Below are positions 16,497 through 28,689 of a stretch of DNA of 64,000 bases, piece after piece. Positions within the stretch are counted from its first letter, which is position 1. Each line of letters begins with the position of its first letter. A program made the translations under genes and the position numbers. Origin of the DNA: Xylophilus sp. GOD-11R (GTDB taxonomy: Bacteria > Pseudomonadota > Gammaproteobacteria > Burkholderiales > Burkholderiaceae_C); contig NZ_CP137854.1 in NCBI RefSeq assembly GCF_033546935.1, positions 3,038,001 to 3,102,000 of the forward strand, given 5' to 3'. The notes under the pieces are model-generated. The model ran no database searches. It saw only the letters and a program-made list of their open reading frames with translations, and was not told where the DNA came from.

Positions 16497-16538
16497 AAAA
16501 AATGCCATGCGTTCCGGGCAGGCCGGACGGCATGGCAT
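16497..16538 (-). terminator. Rho-independent terminator of the PepSY/DUF3325 operon
   Basis: Read leftward, a 16-bp near-perfect stem (16523-16538 with 16502-16517, core ATGCCATGC with GCATGGCAT) is followed by a run of six U. It lies about 40 nt after the DUF3325 stop and separates that operon from the ureide-type operon promoter. Confidence 0.75.
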
Positions 16539-16576
16539 GGCATGGAGGCTGTGGCGTTGACCGCCACCGATGCGGA

Positions 16577-16927
16577 TCAGGCCATGGCCACCAGCATCAA
16601 CGAGGTGGCGCCGACCGCGGCGGCGCCGAGAACGCGCACCGCGTGCCGAGGCGCGTAGGTGAGCATCAGCGCCGTCGCCACGCCGCCCGCCGTCAGCACG
16701 CCGCACCACAGCACCGTGCCCTGCGCGGGGCCGCGCAACGACCAGCATCCGAGCAGTGACAGCAGCAGTCCCAGGCTACCGGCCACCTGCAGCCACGGCC
16801 GCCAGCGCCCGGGCTCGCGGCCACGACCGAAGCTGTCTTCGTAATGCCGATCCATCGCCAGACCGAGCGCGCAAAAGCCGCCGAGCGCCGCCGCCAGGGT
16901 GCCGATCGAGCCGAGCAAGGAATTCAT
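16577..16927 (-). CDS. DUF3325 membrane protein
   Basis: 116 residues with about three hydrophobic helices (IGTLAAALGGFCALGLAMD, LQVAGSLGLLLSLLGCW, VLGAAAVGATSLMLVAM). The family is known only from iron/siderophore-associated clusters, next to PepSY membrane proteins, as here. The ATG overlaps the PepSY gene stop by 4 nt. Molecular function unknown. Confidence 0.8.
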   Translation of the reverse strand: MNSLLGSIGTLAAALGGFCALGLAMDRHYEDSFGRGREPGRWRPWLQVAGSLGLLLSLLGCWSLRGPAQGTVLWCGVLTAGGVATALMLTYAPRHAVRVLGAAAVGATSLMLVAMA

Positions 16928-18564
16928 CGGGCGGCCTCCAGCTCGGCCGATCCGGTCGAGCGCGCGGGCGCCGGCCGGGTTTTGGCCGCCGCCTTGCGGC
17001 GGCCGACATGCCAGGCCGCAAAGCCCAGCGCCAGCCCCAGGCCCAGGCAGACCAGATCGAATCCCGCCACTTCCCACAGGCCCGAGCCGATCGCCACCAC
17101 CAGGTTGGCGCCGCCGGTCAACGCATTGAGCGCCGGCATGGCGGCAAACAGCACCGCACCGATCCATAACTGAATCAGCCACATGCGCCGAGAAGGCCAC
17201 GCGAGGCCCGCCACCGCCGCCACCGCCCAGGCGGCGAAGAAACAGGTGATTTCCTGCTGCGGCCGTTCCGCGATGCTCACCGGCAGCAGCCGGTTGGCCC
17301 AGAAATAGGTGGCGAAGGCGATCGGCAGGCCGGCGATGGCCGCCACGTTCAGCCCGTCGACCAAGCGCAGGCCGAAGCCCACGCGTCCGCCGTGCTTGAG
17401 CGCCTTGGCGTATTTCTGCCGCTCCTTCACGCCCCACAACAGCAGGCCGGTGGCCACCATCACGCAGCCGCCCAGGCCCGAGACGAAGAACAGCGCGCGC
17501 ATCAACCCGTTGGAGAAATGCGCCACGTGCAGGCCGAAGAGCACACCACGCGTCTGCACCGCGGGGCCGGGCGTGTCGCCGTTGGTCGCGACCAGTGCGC
17601 CGGTCACGCCGTTAAATACCATCGAGGGCTGGTCGGAAGACAGATCCTGGCCGTCCTGGCGCGACACGGTGATCACCGCCTTCGCGTCGTTGGGATTGGT
17701 GACCACCACGCGCCCGATGCGGGCGCCCTCGCCCCAGTGCGCGCGCGCCTGCTCCATGAGGGGCGGCAGTGCGGCCAGCGCGGCCGGCTTGCCCGCGGGC
17801 TTTTCGTTGCGTGCCGAAGAAGCCGGAAACATCTCGGCGTTGAAAGCCTTCACGTCGCCCTGGTAGGCAGCCTGCGTGCCCCAGGGCATGTACATGAACA
17901 TCAGGGTAACGATGCCGGTGTAGGTGATCATCAGGTGATAGGGCAGCGCCAGCACAGCGGTCGCGTTGTGCGCGTCGAGCCAGCTGCGCTGCCCCTTCTT
18001 CGGCCGGAAGGTGAAGAAGTCCTTGAAGATCCGCTTGTGCGTGACGATGCCGCTCAGGATCGCCACCAGCATGAACATGGCGCAGAAGCCCACGATCCAG
18101 CGTGCCCAGATCGCCGGCATGTAGTGCAGGTCGTAATGCAGGCGGTAGAGGAACTCGCCGCCGCGGGTTTCGCGAGCGGCGCCGAAGGTCTCGCCGGTCG
18201 CCGGATCGATGTTCTCGCTCTTGAAGCGCGCCCGGCGCGGCGCTTCGGTACCCGGCGGCAGCGGCTGCGGCCTGGGGTTCCAGAACATGCGGATCGAGGG
18301 CTCCCGTTCGCTGGGCAGGCTGATGAACCAGCGCTGGGCGTCCGCCGCGTTCTTCTGCAGGAAGTCCACCGCCCGCTGCGCGGCGACGTCCTCGGGCACC
18401 GGCCGGCTCGCGGCGCGGTGCAGCTCGGGCTTCATCCAGAAAGTGATCTCGTCCTTGAAATACGCGGACGTTCCCCCGCAGAACACCAAAAACAGCACCC
18501 AGCCGACCAGCAGGCCCGACCAGGTGTGCAGCCAGGCCATCGACTGGCGAAAACCTTCCTTCAT
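16924..18564 (-). CDS. PepSY-associated membrane protein, siderophore-iron reductase type
   Basis: 546 residues with an N-terminal helix (LHTWSGLLVGWVLFLVFCGG), a large periplasmic segment with PepSY character, and further helix groups. Conserved histidines (LHTWSG, YDLHYMP, GLHVAHF) could bind heme, as proposed for FoxB/FhuF-like ferri-siderophore reductases. The start at 18564 follows the DUF3649 stop by overlap. Regulation by iron is suggested by the Fur box upstream of the operon. A reductase role is inference from family context. Confidence 0.85.
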   Translation of the reverse strand: MKEGFRQSMAWLHTWSGLLVGWVLFLVFCGGTSAYFKDEITFWMKPELHRAASRPVPEDVAAQRAVDFLQKNAADAQRWFISLPSEREPSIRMFWNPRPQPLPPGTEAPRRARFKSENIDPATGETFGAARETRGGEFLYRLHYDLHYMPAIWARWIVGFCAMFMLVAILSGIVTHKRIFKDFFTFRPKKGQRSWLDAHNATAVLALPYHLMITYTGIVTLMFMYMPWGTQAAYQGDVKAFNAEMFPASSARNEKPAGKPAALAALPPLMEQARAHWGEGARIGRVVVTNPNDAKAVITVSRQDGQDLSSDQPSMVFNGVTGALVATNGDTPGPAVQTRGVLFGLHVAHFSNGLMRALFFVSGLGGCVMVATGLLLWGVKERQKYAKALKHGGRVGFGLRLVDGLNVAAIAGLPIAFATYFWANRLLPVSIAERPQQEITCFFAAWAVAAVAGLAWPSRRMWLIQLWIGAVLFAAMPALNALTGGANLVVAIGSGLWEVAGFDLVCLGLGLALGFAAWHVGRRKAAAKTRPAPARSTGSAELEAAR

Positions 18565-18938
18565 GGCGTGGCTCCCAGGTACTGGTTGGCCGCGACGATG
18601 GCGCCCAGCACCGCCGACGGCAACGCCAGCCCGAGCAGCGCCCGCGCCGCACTGCGCGCCGCGAAGACCCACATCACCGCACAGGGGTAGACCACGAAGG
18701 CCAGCATGGTGGCCGCCACTGCCGCTTCGAGCCGCACCGCCGGCAAGGCGATGGCGATCACCGCCGCAGCGAGGGCCGACAGCCCATAGCCGCCGAGGAT
18801 CGCGGCCAGGGCGCGCACCGCGACACCGCCGCGGTAGCGCAGACCTTCGCTGCCGACGGGCAGCCAGCGGTGACGGGTGGAGGGCGAAGCGTCCGCCAGG
18901 CGGGCGGCGGACGAGGGATGGGCGGGTGCCTGGGTCAT
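18561..18938 (-). CDS. DUF3649 membrane protein
   Basis: 125 residues with three or four hydrophobic segments (ALAAILGGYGLSALAAAVIAI, AVAATMLAFVVYPCAVMWVF, LLGLALPSAVLGAIVAA). It is the first gene of the DUF3649-PepSY-DUF3325 trio usually found beside TonB-dependent siderophore receptors. The ATG at 18938 was chosen because upstream in-frame residues cross the Fur box and are not hydrophobic. Confidence 0.78.
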   Translation of the reverse strand: MTQAPAHPSSAARLADASPSTRHRWLPVGSEGLRYRGGVAVRALAAILGGYGLSALAAAVIAIALPAVRLEAAVAATMLAFVVYPCAVMWVFAARSAARALLGLALPSAVLGAIVAANQYLGATP

Positions 18939-18993
18939 GGAGATGCGCAATGGGCGGAAGGTACGTGACGCGGACTCACGGCCGGCGCCCGTC

Positions 18994-19012
18994 AACGAGA
19001 ATGATTCCCATT
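18994..19012. promoter_or_regulatory. Fur box
   Basis: AACGAGAATGATTCCCATT matches the 19-bp Fur consensus in its AATGAT core and reversed repeat (reverse complement AATGGGAATCATTCTCGTT). It lies 56 nt upstream of the DUF3649 start, placing the PepSY operon under iron repression. Confidence 0.7.
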
Positions 19013-19231
19013 GTATCCACGACAGGTGCGCTGGAGAGGCTCGCGAACACTGCGCGCTGTGTAAATCCTCTGCGATCCGTGCATGGTTCGCCGGATGCCT
19101 TGGCCCCGGCGGTGAGGCGAACTCACTGAAATTTCCATAAGCTCGACTTATGACAACCATGCCGCGAACCCGCTGACAAGCGTCGCGCGGCCTCCCTACA
19201 CTTCCTTCCCATTCATACCGGAGACAAAAAG

Positions 19232-20116
19232 ATGAGTTCATCCGCCGCCCAACATCCCGGCACCGCGCTGCGCCAGGCCCTCGATGCCCGCCGGGGCCTG
19301 CTGGTGCCCGGCGCCGGCAATGCGCTGGCCGCCCGCGTCATCGAAAGCCTGGGTTTCGAAGCGGTCTATCTCAGTGGCGCCGGCCTCACCAACAACTTCT
19401 ACGGCATGCCCGACCTCGGCTTCGTCGGCCTGGAAGACATCGCCCGCCACACCGCCGCCATTCGCGACGCCATCGCCCTGCCGCTGATCGTCGACGCCGA
19501 CACCGGCTTCGGCAACGCGCTCAACGTGCGCCACACGGTGCGCACCCTGGAGCGGGCCGGAGCCAACGCGATCCAGCTCGAAGACCAGGTCATGCCTAAA
19601 AAATGCGGCCACTTCGCCGGCAAGGCCGTCGTCGGCAAGCAGGAGATGCTCGGCAAGATCAAGGCCGCCGTCGACGCGCGCCAGCATCCCGACTTCCTGA
19701 TCATCGCCCGCACCGACGCGCGCGCCATCCACGGCCTGGACGACGCGCTCGACCGTGCCCGCGCCTTCGCCGAAGCCGGCGCCGACGTCACCTTCGTCGA
19801 GGCTCCGACCGGCATCGACGAACTGCGCCGCATCGCCGCCGAGCTGCCGGTGCCGCAAATCGTCAACATCGTCATCGGCGGCAAGACCCCCGCCCTGCCG
19901 GCCGCCGAATTCGCCGCCATGGGTTTCGGCCTGGTGCTCTACGCCAACGCCGCGCTGCAGGGCGCCGTACGCGGCATGACCAATGCGCTGTCGCAATTGC
20001 AGCGCGACGGCGAACTGCCGGAAGACCCGGCCCTGGTCGCCACCTTCGCCGAACGGCAGTCGCTGGTGCAGAAGCCGCTGTTCGATGCGCTCGACGAGAA
20101 ATATGCCGGGAGCTGA
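19232..20116 (+). CDS. Isocitrate lyase/PEP mutase-family protein (oxaloacetate decarboxylase or methylisocitrate lyase-like)
   Basis: 294 residues. Mg-binding VDADTGFGN and the active-site loop EDQVMPKKCGHF with the catalytic cysteine define the isocitrate lyase/PEP mutase superfamily. The absence of a recognisable phosphonate or 2-methylisocitrate pathway nearby leaves oxaloacetate decarboxylase or an alkylmalate lyase as likely activities. It overlaps the next gene by 14 nt; GGAGA lies upstream of the ATG. It begins a rightward catabolic set with a LigI-like hydrolase and two Bug receptors. Confidence 0.88.
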   Translation: MSSSAAQHPGTALRQALDARRGLLVPGAGNALAARVIESLGFEAVYLSGAGLTNNFYGMPDLGFVGLEDIARHTAAIRDAIALPLIVDADTGFGNALNVRHTVRTLERAGANAIQLEDQVMPKKCGHFAGKAVVGKQEMLGKIKAAVDARQHPDFLIIARTDARAIHGLDDALDRARAFAEAGADVTFVEAPTGIDELRRIAAELPVPQIVNIVIGGKTPALPAAEFAAMGFGLVLYANAALQGAVRGMTNALSQLQRDGELPEDPALVATFAERQSLVQKPLFDALDEKYAGS

Positions 20117-20981
20117 GACCGCCTTCCACCCGACGGTGAAAGCCGTCGACTGCCATGCCCATGTGTTCGAACGCGGCCTGCCGCTGGCGGCCCGGCGCCG
20201 CCATGCGCCGGCGTTCGACGCGCTGCTGGACGACTACCTGGCGCTGCTCGACACCCACGGCATCTCCCACGGCGTGCTGGTGCAGCCGAGTTTCCTGGGC
20301 ACCGACAACCACTACTGGCTCGACGCGGTAGCGCGGCATCCGGGGCGGCTGCGCGGCGTCGCCGTGGTCGATGCCACCATGCCTTTGCCCGCACTGACCG
20401 CACTCAAAGGCGCCGGCACCACCGGCCTGCGGCTCAACCTCGTCGGCATCGAGATTCCGGACTTCGGCTCGCCCGAGTGGAGCGCCCTGCTGGGGCACAT
20501 CCGCGACCTCGACTGGCACCTCGAAATCCACCGCGAAGCGCGCGACCTGCCGGCCATGCTCGAAGCCTTGCGCCCGGCCGGCTGCCGCCTGGTGATCGAT
20601 CATTTTGGCCGCCCCGACCCGGCGCTCGGCACCGCCGACCCCGGTTTCCAGGCCCTGATGACGGCGGCCGACAGCGGCCGGGTCTGGGTGAAGCTTTCGG
20701 CGGCCTATCGCAACGCACGCAGCCCCTTGGCCGAGCCATCGGCACGCGACGCGACACTGGCGGCGCAGGATGCCGCCGACGCCCGTACCGCCGCGGCCGC
20801 GCTGCTTGGCGCGTTCGGCCCTGAGCGGCTGCTCTGGGGCAGCGACTGGCCGCACACGCAGCATGGCGATTTCACCGACTTCGCCCGTGCCCGCGCCATG
20901 CTGGACGACTGGGTGTCCGATGCTGATCAGCGCCGCCGCATCCTGGTCGACACACCCGCCGAGCTTTTCGGCCTGGGGTGA
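20103..20981 (+). CDS. TIM-barrel amidohydrolase (2-pyrone-4,6-dicarboxylate lactonase/LigI-like)
   Basis: 292 residues. VDCHAHVFE (beta-1 HxH), LEIHRE, LVIDHFGRPD and LLWGSDWPHTQHG (terminal metal or catalytic Asp) are the LigI-type COG3618 motifs. Such enzymes open lactones of dicarboxylic aromatic intermediates or related sugar lactones. The ATG at 20103 sits inside the end of the preceding gene (14-nt overlap), so the two are co-translated. Confidence 0.87.
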   Translation: MPGAETAFHPTVKAVDCHAHVFERGLPLAARRRHAPAFDALLDDYLALLDTHGISHGVLVQPSFLGTDNHYWLDAVARHPGRLRGVAVVDATMPLPALTALKGAGTTGLRLNLVGIEIPDFGSPEWSALLGHIRDLDWHLEIHREARDLPAMLEALRPAGCRLVIDHFGRPDPALGTADPGFQALMTAADSGRVWVKLSAAYRNARSPLAEPSARDATLAAQDAADARTAAAALLGAFGPERLLWGSDWPHTQHGDFTDFARARAMLDDWVSDADQRRRILVDTPAELFGLG

Positions 20982-21030
20982 ATCCGGCGGGCCCGGAAGA
21001 CATAGAGACAGACGAAAAAGGAGAAGACAG

Positions 21031-22017
21031 ATGAAGAGAAGGCCAATCGCCATTTCGGCGCTCGCGGCCCTGGCCGCGCTGGCGACCGGCGCCGCCCCGG
21101 CCCAGCCGGTCGCGCCGATGGCGTTCCCGACCAAGCCGGTGCGCCTGGTGGTCACCTACCCGCCCGGCGGCACGGTCGACGCCGTGGCTCGCATCCTCGG
21201 CCCCAAGCTGTCGGCGCGCTGGGGCCAACCGGTGCTGGTCGACAACCGCGCCGGTGGCGGCGGGCTGATCGGCGGCGACCTGGTGGTGAAGGCGCCGGCC
21301 GACGGCTACACCCTGCTGTTCGACGCGTCCAACCATTCGCAGAACCCGGCCCTGAAGAAGTCCATGCCCTTCGACACCCTGCGCGACCTGCAGGCGGTGT
21401 CGTTGCTGGTGCGGGTGCCCAACGTGGTGGTGGTCAATCCGCAGTTCGATGCGAAGTCGCTGAAGGACCTGATCGCGCTGGCCAGAGCCCGGCCGGGCCA
21501 GGTCAATTACGCGTCTTCGGGCAACGGCTCGGCCCAGCACCTGGCCGGCGAGCTGTTCACTTCCATGACCAAGACCAGCATGACGCACGTCGCCTACCGC
21601 GGCGGCGGCCCGGCCATGGTCGATGTGATGGCCGGCCAGGTACCGGTGTTCTTCGCCAGCCTGGCCTCGTCGCTGCCTTACATCCGCTCCGGCAAGCTGA
21701 CCCCGCTGGCGGTGACCGGCCAGAGACGATCGCCGGTGCTGGCCGAGGTGCCGACCGTGGCCGAAGCCGGCGTGCCGGGCTATGAGATGTACGAATGGAA
21801 CGGCGTCTTCGCGCCTGCCGGCACGCCGCCGGCCGTCGTCGAGCGCATCTCCCGCGACATGGCCGCCGTGCTGGCCGACCGCGAGGTCAATGCCCGGCTG
21901 ATCGCGCTCGGCGCCGAAGTCATCGGCTCCACACCGGCCGAGCTCGACCGCTTCCGCCGCGCCGAGATCACCCGATGGAGCCAATTGGCGCGGCAGGCCC
22001 GCATCGAGCTCGACTGA
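21031..22017 (+). CDS. Bug-family periplasmic solute-binding protein
   Basis: 328 residues. The signal peptide ends near APAQPVA; then PTKPVRLVVTYPPGGTVD, the Bug ligand loop. A strong AAGGAGA lies 7-13 nt before the ATG. It captures a carboxylate for the pathway encoded upstream; its TctAB-type membrane partners are not in the window. Confidence 0.92.
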   Translation: MKRRPIAISALAALAALATGAAPAQPVAPMAFPTKPVRLVVTYPPGGTVDAVARILGPKLSARWGQPVLVDNRAGGGGLIGGDLVVKAPADGYTLLFDASNHSQNPALKKSMPFDTLRDLQAVSLLVRVPNVVVVNPQFDAKSLKDLIALARARPGQVNYASSGNGSAQHLAGELFTSMTKTSMTHVAYRGGGPAMVDVMAGQVPVFFASLASSLPYIRSGKLTPLAVTGQRRSPVLAEVPTVAEAGVPGYEMYEWNGVFAPAGTPPAVVERISRDMAAVLADREVNARLIALGAEVIGSTPAELDRFRRAEITRWSQLARQARIELD

Positions 22018-22070
22018 CAATCCCCACGCACTTCCATCGCAACTTCAACATCCACATCGCGAGACACACC

Positions 22071-23048
22071 ATGAACGCTTCCGTTTTCCGCCGTACCGCC
22101 CTGGCCGCCATCGCGGCCGCCGCCGCCACCGCCTGTCTGCCCGCCGGGGCGCAGGACGCCTGGCCCAACCGCACGATCCGCATGATCGTGCCCTTCTCGG
22201 CCGGCGGCGCCAACGACCTGATGGCCCGCGCCGCGGCCGAAGGCGCCTCCAAGCGCCTGGGCCAGCCGATCGTCGTGGAGAACAAGCCCGGCGGCTCGAC
22301 CAGCCTGGGCGCGGCCTACGTGGCCCAGCAGAAACCCGACGGCTACACCTTCCTCATCAGCGCGGCGGGCGTGGTGTCGAACAGCATGATCAAGAAGTCC
22401 CTGCCCTACAAGGACGCCGACCTCACGCCGGTGGCCATGGTCGGCCTGGCGCCCTCGGTGATCCTGGTGCCGGCCGACGCGCCCTACAACAACCTGAAGG
22501 AATTCATCGCCGCCTCGCAAAAGGGCGAAGGTTTTCACTGGGCCACCGCCGGCACCGGCAGCACGCCGCATTTCGTGTCCGGCATCCTGGAGACCAAGTA
22601 CGGCGCCAAGCTCGACATCGTTCCCTACAAGAGCGGCTCGGAGTCCATCACCGCCGTGCTCGGCAAGCAGGTCGAGGCCACGTCCGAGGCCAGCATCGTC
22701 GCCCTGCCCTACGTCAAGAGCGGCAAGCTCAAAGCCCTGGCCGACACCTGGACCGCGCGCATCTCGGCCTACCCGCAGCTCTCCACCGCCGTCGAGCAGG
22801 GCTTCCCCGACATGCAGATCGCGCACTGGTGCGGCGTGCATGCGCCGGCCGGCACGCCCGAAGCCATCCTGGACAAGATGGCCGCCGCCATCGATGCGGC
22901 CATGAAAGACCCGGCCACGGCCGAGCACCTGAAGTCGGTCGGCATCGAGCCGATCGGCGGCAACCGCGCGTCCTTCGTGAAGTTCGTCAACGACGAGCGC
23001 GCGCGCCTGGGCGCGGTGGTCAAGGCCACCGGCATGAAGGACGAGTGA
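22071..23048 (+). CDS. Bug-family periplasmic solute-binding protein
   Basis: 325 residues, signal peptide cleaved near PAGAQDA, then WPNRTIRMIVPFSAGGANDLM. It is clearly diverged from the preceding Bug gene, so not a recent duplicate. The stop overlaps the GTG start of the LysR gene by 4 nt. Confidence 0.92.
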   Translation: MNASVFRRTALAAIAAAAATACLPAGAQDAWPNRTIRMIVPFSAGGANDLMARAAAEGASKRLGQPIVVENKPGGSTSLGAAYVAQQKPDGYTFLISAAGVVSNSMIKKSLPYKDADLTPVAMVGLAPSVILVPADAPYNNLKEFIAASQKGEGFHWATAGTGSTPHFVSGILETKYGAKLDIVPYKSGSESITAVLGKQVEATSEASIVALPYVKSGKLKALADTWTARISAYPQLSTAVEQGFPDMQIAHWCGVHAPAGTPEAILDKMAAAIDAAMKDPATAEHLKSVGIEPIGGNRASFVKFVNDERARLGAVVKATGMKDE

Positions 23049-23959
23049 GCGGTCCCGGCGGCCCCTCGCGCGCCGGCGGGTCGCTCGACACCCGTCCGAT
23101 GCGCTACCTGCTGGCCATCGCCGACGCCGGCAGCCTCACCCATGCGGCCGAGGCGCTGGGCGTGGCGCAGCCGGCGCTGAGCCAGGCGATCAACCGCCTG
23201 GAAGCCGACCTGGGCGTGCGGCTCTTCGACCGCTCCCGGCGCGGCGCGACGCTCACCGAAGCCGGCCGGGCCATCATCGACGACGTGCGGGCCAGCCTGG
23301 CGCTGGCCACCTCGGCCACCCAGCGGGCGCGCGCCATCGCCGGCGGCAAGGCGGGGCGGCTGCACATCGGCTTCGTCACGCATGCGGTCTACGACGTGCT
23401 GCCCTCGGCGCTGCGACTGCTGCGCACCGAATTCCCCGGCGTCGAGGTCGAGCTCAGCGAGATGGGCAATGCCGACCAGCTGACCGCGCTGGAACAGGGC
23501 GCGATCGACCTGGCCATGCTGCACACGCCGCTGCCCCTGCCCGGGCGCGTGCGGACCAAGCTGGTGCGGCGCGAAAAGCTGGTGGCCGTGCTGCCCGTCG
23601 GGCATCCGCTGGGCGCCGACGGCCGGGTCGGCCTGGCCGAGATCGCGGCGCTGGGCCTGGTGTGGTTCCCGGAACGGCAACTGCCCGCCATGCGCGCCGG
23701 CATCGTCGCCGCGCTGCAGCGCGCCGGGCTCGATCCGCACTTCGTGCAGGAGGCCAACCGCACGCTCACCGTGCTGTCGTGCGTGGCCGCCGGCCTGGGC
23801 GCTTCGCTGCTGCCGCAGTCGGCTGCCGTTCTGGCCCATCGAGGCGTACAGTTCGCCGACGTGCGCGACGGCGACGGCCTGCCCCATTTCGAACTGGGTG
23901 TACTCTGGATCGCAGCCAACCGTCCGACGCTGGCCGAGCAGCTCGCCGACCGGCTCTAA
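23045..23959 (+). CDS. LysR-family transcriptional regulator
   Basis: 304 residues from a GTG that overlaps the Bug stop (GTGA). Helix-turn-helix: [24 protein letters not shown]; the effector domain follows. The internal ATG at 23099 would truncate the usual N-terminal strand, so GTG is preferred. Encoded in the same direction as the lyase/amidohydrolase/Bug genes, it is probably their regulator. Confidence 0.9.
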   Translation: MSGPGGPSRAGGSLDTRPMRYLLAIADAGSLTHAAEALGVAQPALSQAINRLEADLGVRLFDRSRRGATLTEAGRAIIDDVRASLALATSATQRARAIAGGKAGRLHIGFVTHAVYDVLPSALRLLRTEFPGVEVELSEMGNADQLTALEQGAIDLAMLHTPLPLPGRVRTKLVRREKLVAVLPVGHPLGADGRVGLAEIAALGLVWFPERQLPAMRAGIVAALQRAGLDPHFVQEANRTLTVLSCVAAGLGASLLPQSAAVLAHRGVQFADVRDGDGLPHFELGVLWIAANRPTLAEQLADRL

Positions 23960-23979
23960 GCGCCCAGACGACGAAGAGG

Positions 23980-24270
23980 ATGAGCACCATGAATGCGCCA
24001 CCACCCGTACCTTCCGCCGGCAAGAAACGCTGGATTCCGTCACCCGTCGCCATTACCGGCGTGGTGCTGGTGGCCCTGGTGGTCGCCGGCCTCGTCAACC
24101 GCGAAGGCCCAACCAACGAACAGCAGCAGACCGAACGCGATGCCGTGTCGAACTGCTGGAACGACGCCCGCCGCAGCAACGGCTCGGCGATGGAACAGCG
24201 CAACAAGATCGCGGAGTGCGAGCAGATGGAGACCGCCTTCCGCAAGAAAGGCACCGCGGGCAACCCTTAG
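23980..24270 (+). CDS. Small single-pass membrane protein of unknown function
   Basis: 96 residues. A proline-rich cytoplasmic start, one transmembrane helix (about residues 22-39, [18 protein letters not shown]) and a polar, coiled-coil-prone C-terminus with two cysteines. GAAGAGG lies just before the ATG. I do not recognise a family. It lies between a LysR gene and dctA, co-directional with both. Confidence 0.65.
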   Translation: MSTMNAPPPVPSAGKKRWIPSPVAITGVVLVALVVAGLVNREGPTNEQQQTERDAVSNCWNDARRSNGSAMEQRNKIAECEQMETAFRKKGTAGNP

Positions 24271-24335
24271 GGGTTAACCCTGGGATTTCAAAGCTCCATG
24301 ACAATCGCGCGATTATTCCGATAGCAGAGGTTCGA

Positions 24336-25679
24336 TTGACCCCCACCGCCCTCCCCGCGACCAAGCCGCCGTTCTACAAGTCGCTCTACCTGCAGGTCAT
24401 CACCGCCGTCATCATCGGCGTGCTGCTCGGCCACTTCTATCCGCAGGTTGGCGAGTCCATGAAGCCGCTGGGCGACGGCTTCATCAAGCTGATCAAGATG
24501 ATCATCGCGCCGATCATCTTCTGCACCGTCGTGGTCGGCATCGCCGGCATGGAGGACATGAAGAAGGTCGGCAAGACCGGCGGCCTGGCGCTGCTGTACT
24601 TCGAGGTGGTCAGCTCCATCGCGCTGGTGGTCGGCCTCGTGCTGGTCAATGTGCTCAAGCCCGGCGCTGGCATGAACGTCGACCCGTCCACCATCGACAC
24701 CAAGTCCATCGCCGCCTACACCGGCCCGGGCAAGATGGAAGGCACGGTCGACTTCCTGCTGCACATCATTCCCAACACCATCGTCGACGCCTTTGCCAAG
24801 GGCGAGGTGCTTCAGGTGCTGCTGATCGCCGTGCTGTTCGGCTTCGCCCTGCACCGCTTCGGTGGCCGCGGCACGCTGGTGTTCGACGTGATCGAGAAGG
24901 GCTCGCACGTGCTCTTCGGGATCGTCAACATGATCATGAAGCTGGCGCCGGTCGGTGCCTTCGGCGCCATGGCCTTCACCATCGGCAAGTACGGCATCGC
25001 CTCGCTGTTCTCGCTCGGCAAGCTGATGGCGGTCTTCTATTGCACCTGCCTGCTGTTCATCTTCGTGGTGCTCGGCCTCATCGCCCGCTTCCACGGCTTC
25101 TCGGTGTGGAAGTTCATCAAGTACATCAAGGAAGAACTGCTCATCGTGCTGGGCACCTCGTCCTCCGAATCGGTGCTGCCGCGCATGATGGAAAAGATGG
25201 AGAACCTGGGCGCCCGCAAGACGGTCGTCGGCCTGGTCATTCCCACCGGCTATTCCTTCAACCTGGACGGCACCTCCATCTACCTGACGATGGCCGCCGT
25301 GTTCATCGCCCAGGCCACCAACACCGACATGACGCTGACGCAGGAGCTCACGCTGCTGGCCGTGCTGCTGCTCACCTCCAAGGGCGCCGCCGGCGTCACC
25401 GGCAGCGGCTTCATCGTGCTGGCCGCCACGCTCTCGGCCGTGGGCCACGTGCCGGTGGCGGGCCTGGCGCTCATCCTGGGCATCGATCGCTTCATGTCCG
25501 AAGCCCGCGCGCTGACCAACCTCATCGGCAACGGCGTCGCCACGCTGGTCGTGGCCAAGTGGACCGGCGAACTCGACGAGAAACGCCTGCACGCCGGGCT
25601 GAACAACGAGACCTGGGTCGAGGCACAGGAACCCGAGGCGCTGGAACAGGCCAAGGTGTCGCCGCCGCCGCGGCGCTGA
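24336..25679 (+). CDS. dctA: C4-dicarboxylate:cation symporter DctA
   Basis: 447 residues of the DAACS family. [20 protein letters not shown] opens the first helix; [19 protein letters not shown] and [18 protein letters not shown] are the signature hairpin and helix segments that bind substrate and cation. It imports succinate, malate and fumarate. The start is a TTG at 24336 with GCAGAGG 5 nt upstream; no ATG or GTG gives a full-length N-terminus. A strong bidirectional terminator follows. Confidence 0.93.
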   Translation: MTPTALPATKPPFYKSLYLQVITAVIIGVLLGHFYPQVGESMKPLGDGFIKLIKMIIAPIIFCTVVVGIAGMEDMKKVGKTGGLALLYFEVVSSIALVVGLVLVNVLKPGAGMNVDPSTIDTKSIAAYTGPGKMEGTVDFLLHIIPNTIVDAFAKGEVLQVLLIAVLFGFALHRFGGRGTLVFDVIEKGSHVLFGIVNMIMKLAPVGAFGAMAFTIGKYGIASLFSLGKLMAVFYCTCLLFIFVVLGLIARFHGFSVWKFIKYIKEELLIVLGTSSSESVLPRMMEKMENLGARKTVVGLVIPTGYSFNLDGTSIYLTMAAVFIAQATNTDMTLTQELTLLAVLLLTSKGAAGVTGSGFIVLAATLSAVGHVPVAGLALILGIDRFMSEARALTNLIGNGVATLVVAKWTGELDEKRLHAGLNNETWVEAQEPEALEQAKVSPPPRR

Positions 25680-25701
25680 GTCGCGCCTCGCTCCGTCGAA
25701 A

Positions 25702-25729
25702 AAAAACGGACCCCCGCGGGTCCGTTTTT
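25702..25729. terminator. Bidirectional rho-independent terminator
   Basis: A perfect 12-bp stem (AAAAACGGACCC pairs with GGGTCCGTTTTT) with a 4-nt loop, A-rich on the left and T-rich on the right, so it works on both strands. It separates dctA from the convergent clpB/small-membrane-protein unit; the leftward gene's stop codon begins at the last base of the stem. Confidence 0.88.
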
Positions 25730-26032
25730 CATTTGGGCGTGACGTCCGTCACATCCTCCGCCACCCGCCGGGGCGGCGCGGCTTCACGGGCCGGCGGCGC
25801 CTGCGCAGCGCCCCGGCCGAACTGCGCGGCACGGCGCCAGACCGCCATCGGGTCGGTGTGCAGCACCCAGGGCGCGACCGGCCGGCCGGTCAGGCGCGCC
25901 CAGGCGCGGCGCACCGCCCACAGGCAGAACAGCACGAATACGCCGCAGAGCACCACCAGTGCGAGGACCGCACCCACGGCCACCAGCACCAGCTTGATGA
26001 CCATCAGCGCGAGTCGCTGAAGCAGGGTCGGC

Positions 26033-26040
<8 letters not shown>
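25729..26040 (-). CDS. Small membrane protein of unknown function, downstream of clpB
   Basis: 103 residues with one long hydrophobic segment (about residues 12-41) followed by a basic, proline- and alanine-rich cytoplasmic tail. The start overlaps the clpB stop by 8 nt, suggesting co-translation with the chaperone gene. No family recognised. Confidence 0.65.
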
Positions 26041-28666
<2,626 letters not shown>

Positions 28667-28689
28667 GGCAGATATTTCTCCTGCGCTCC

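Noticed and set aside
23099-23959. ATG at 23099 as the start of the second LysR gene
   Set aside because: It would remove residues before the first helix that family members possess; the GTG at 23045 overlaps the upstream stop in the usual coupled way.
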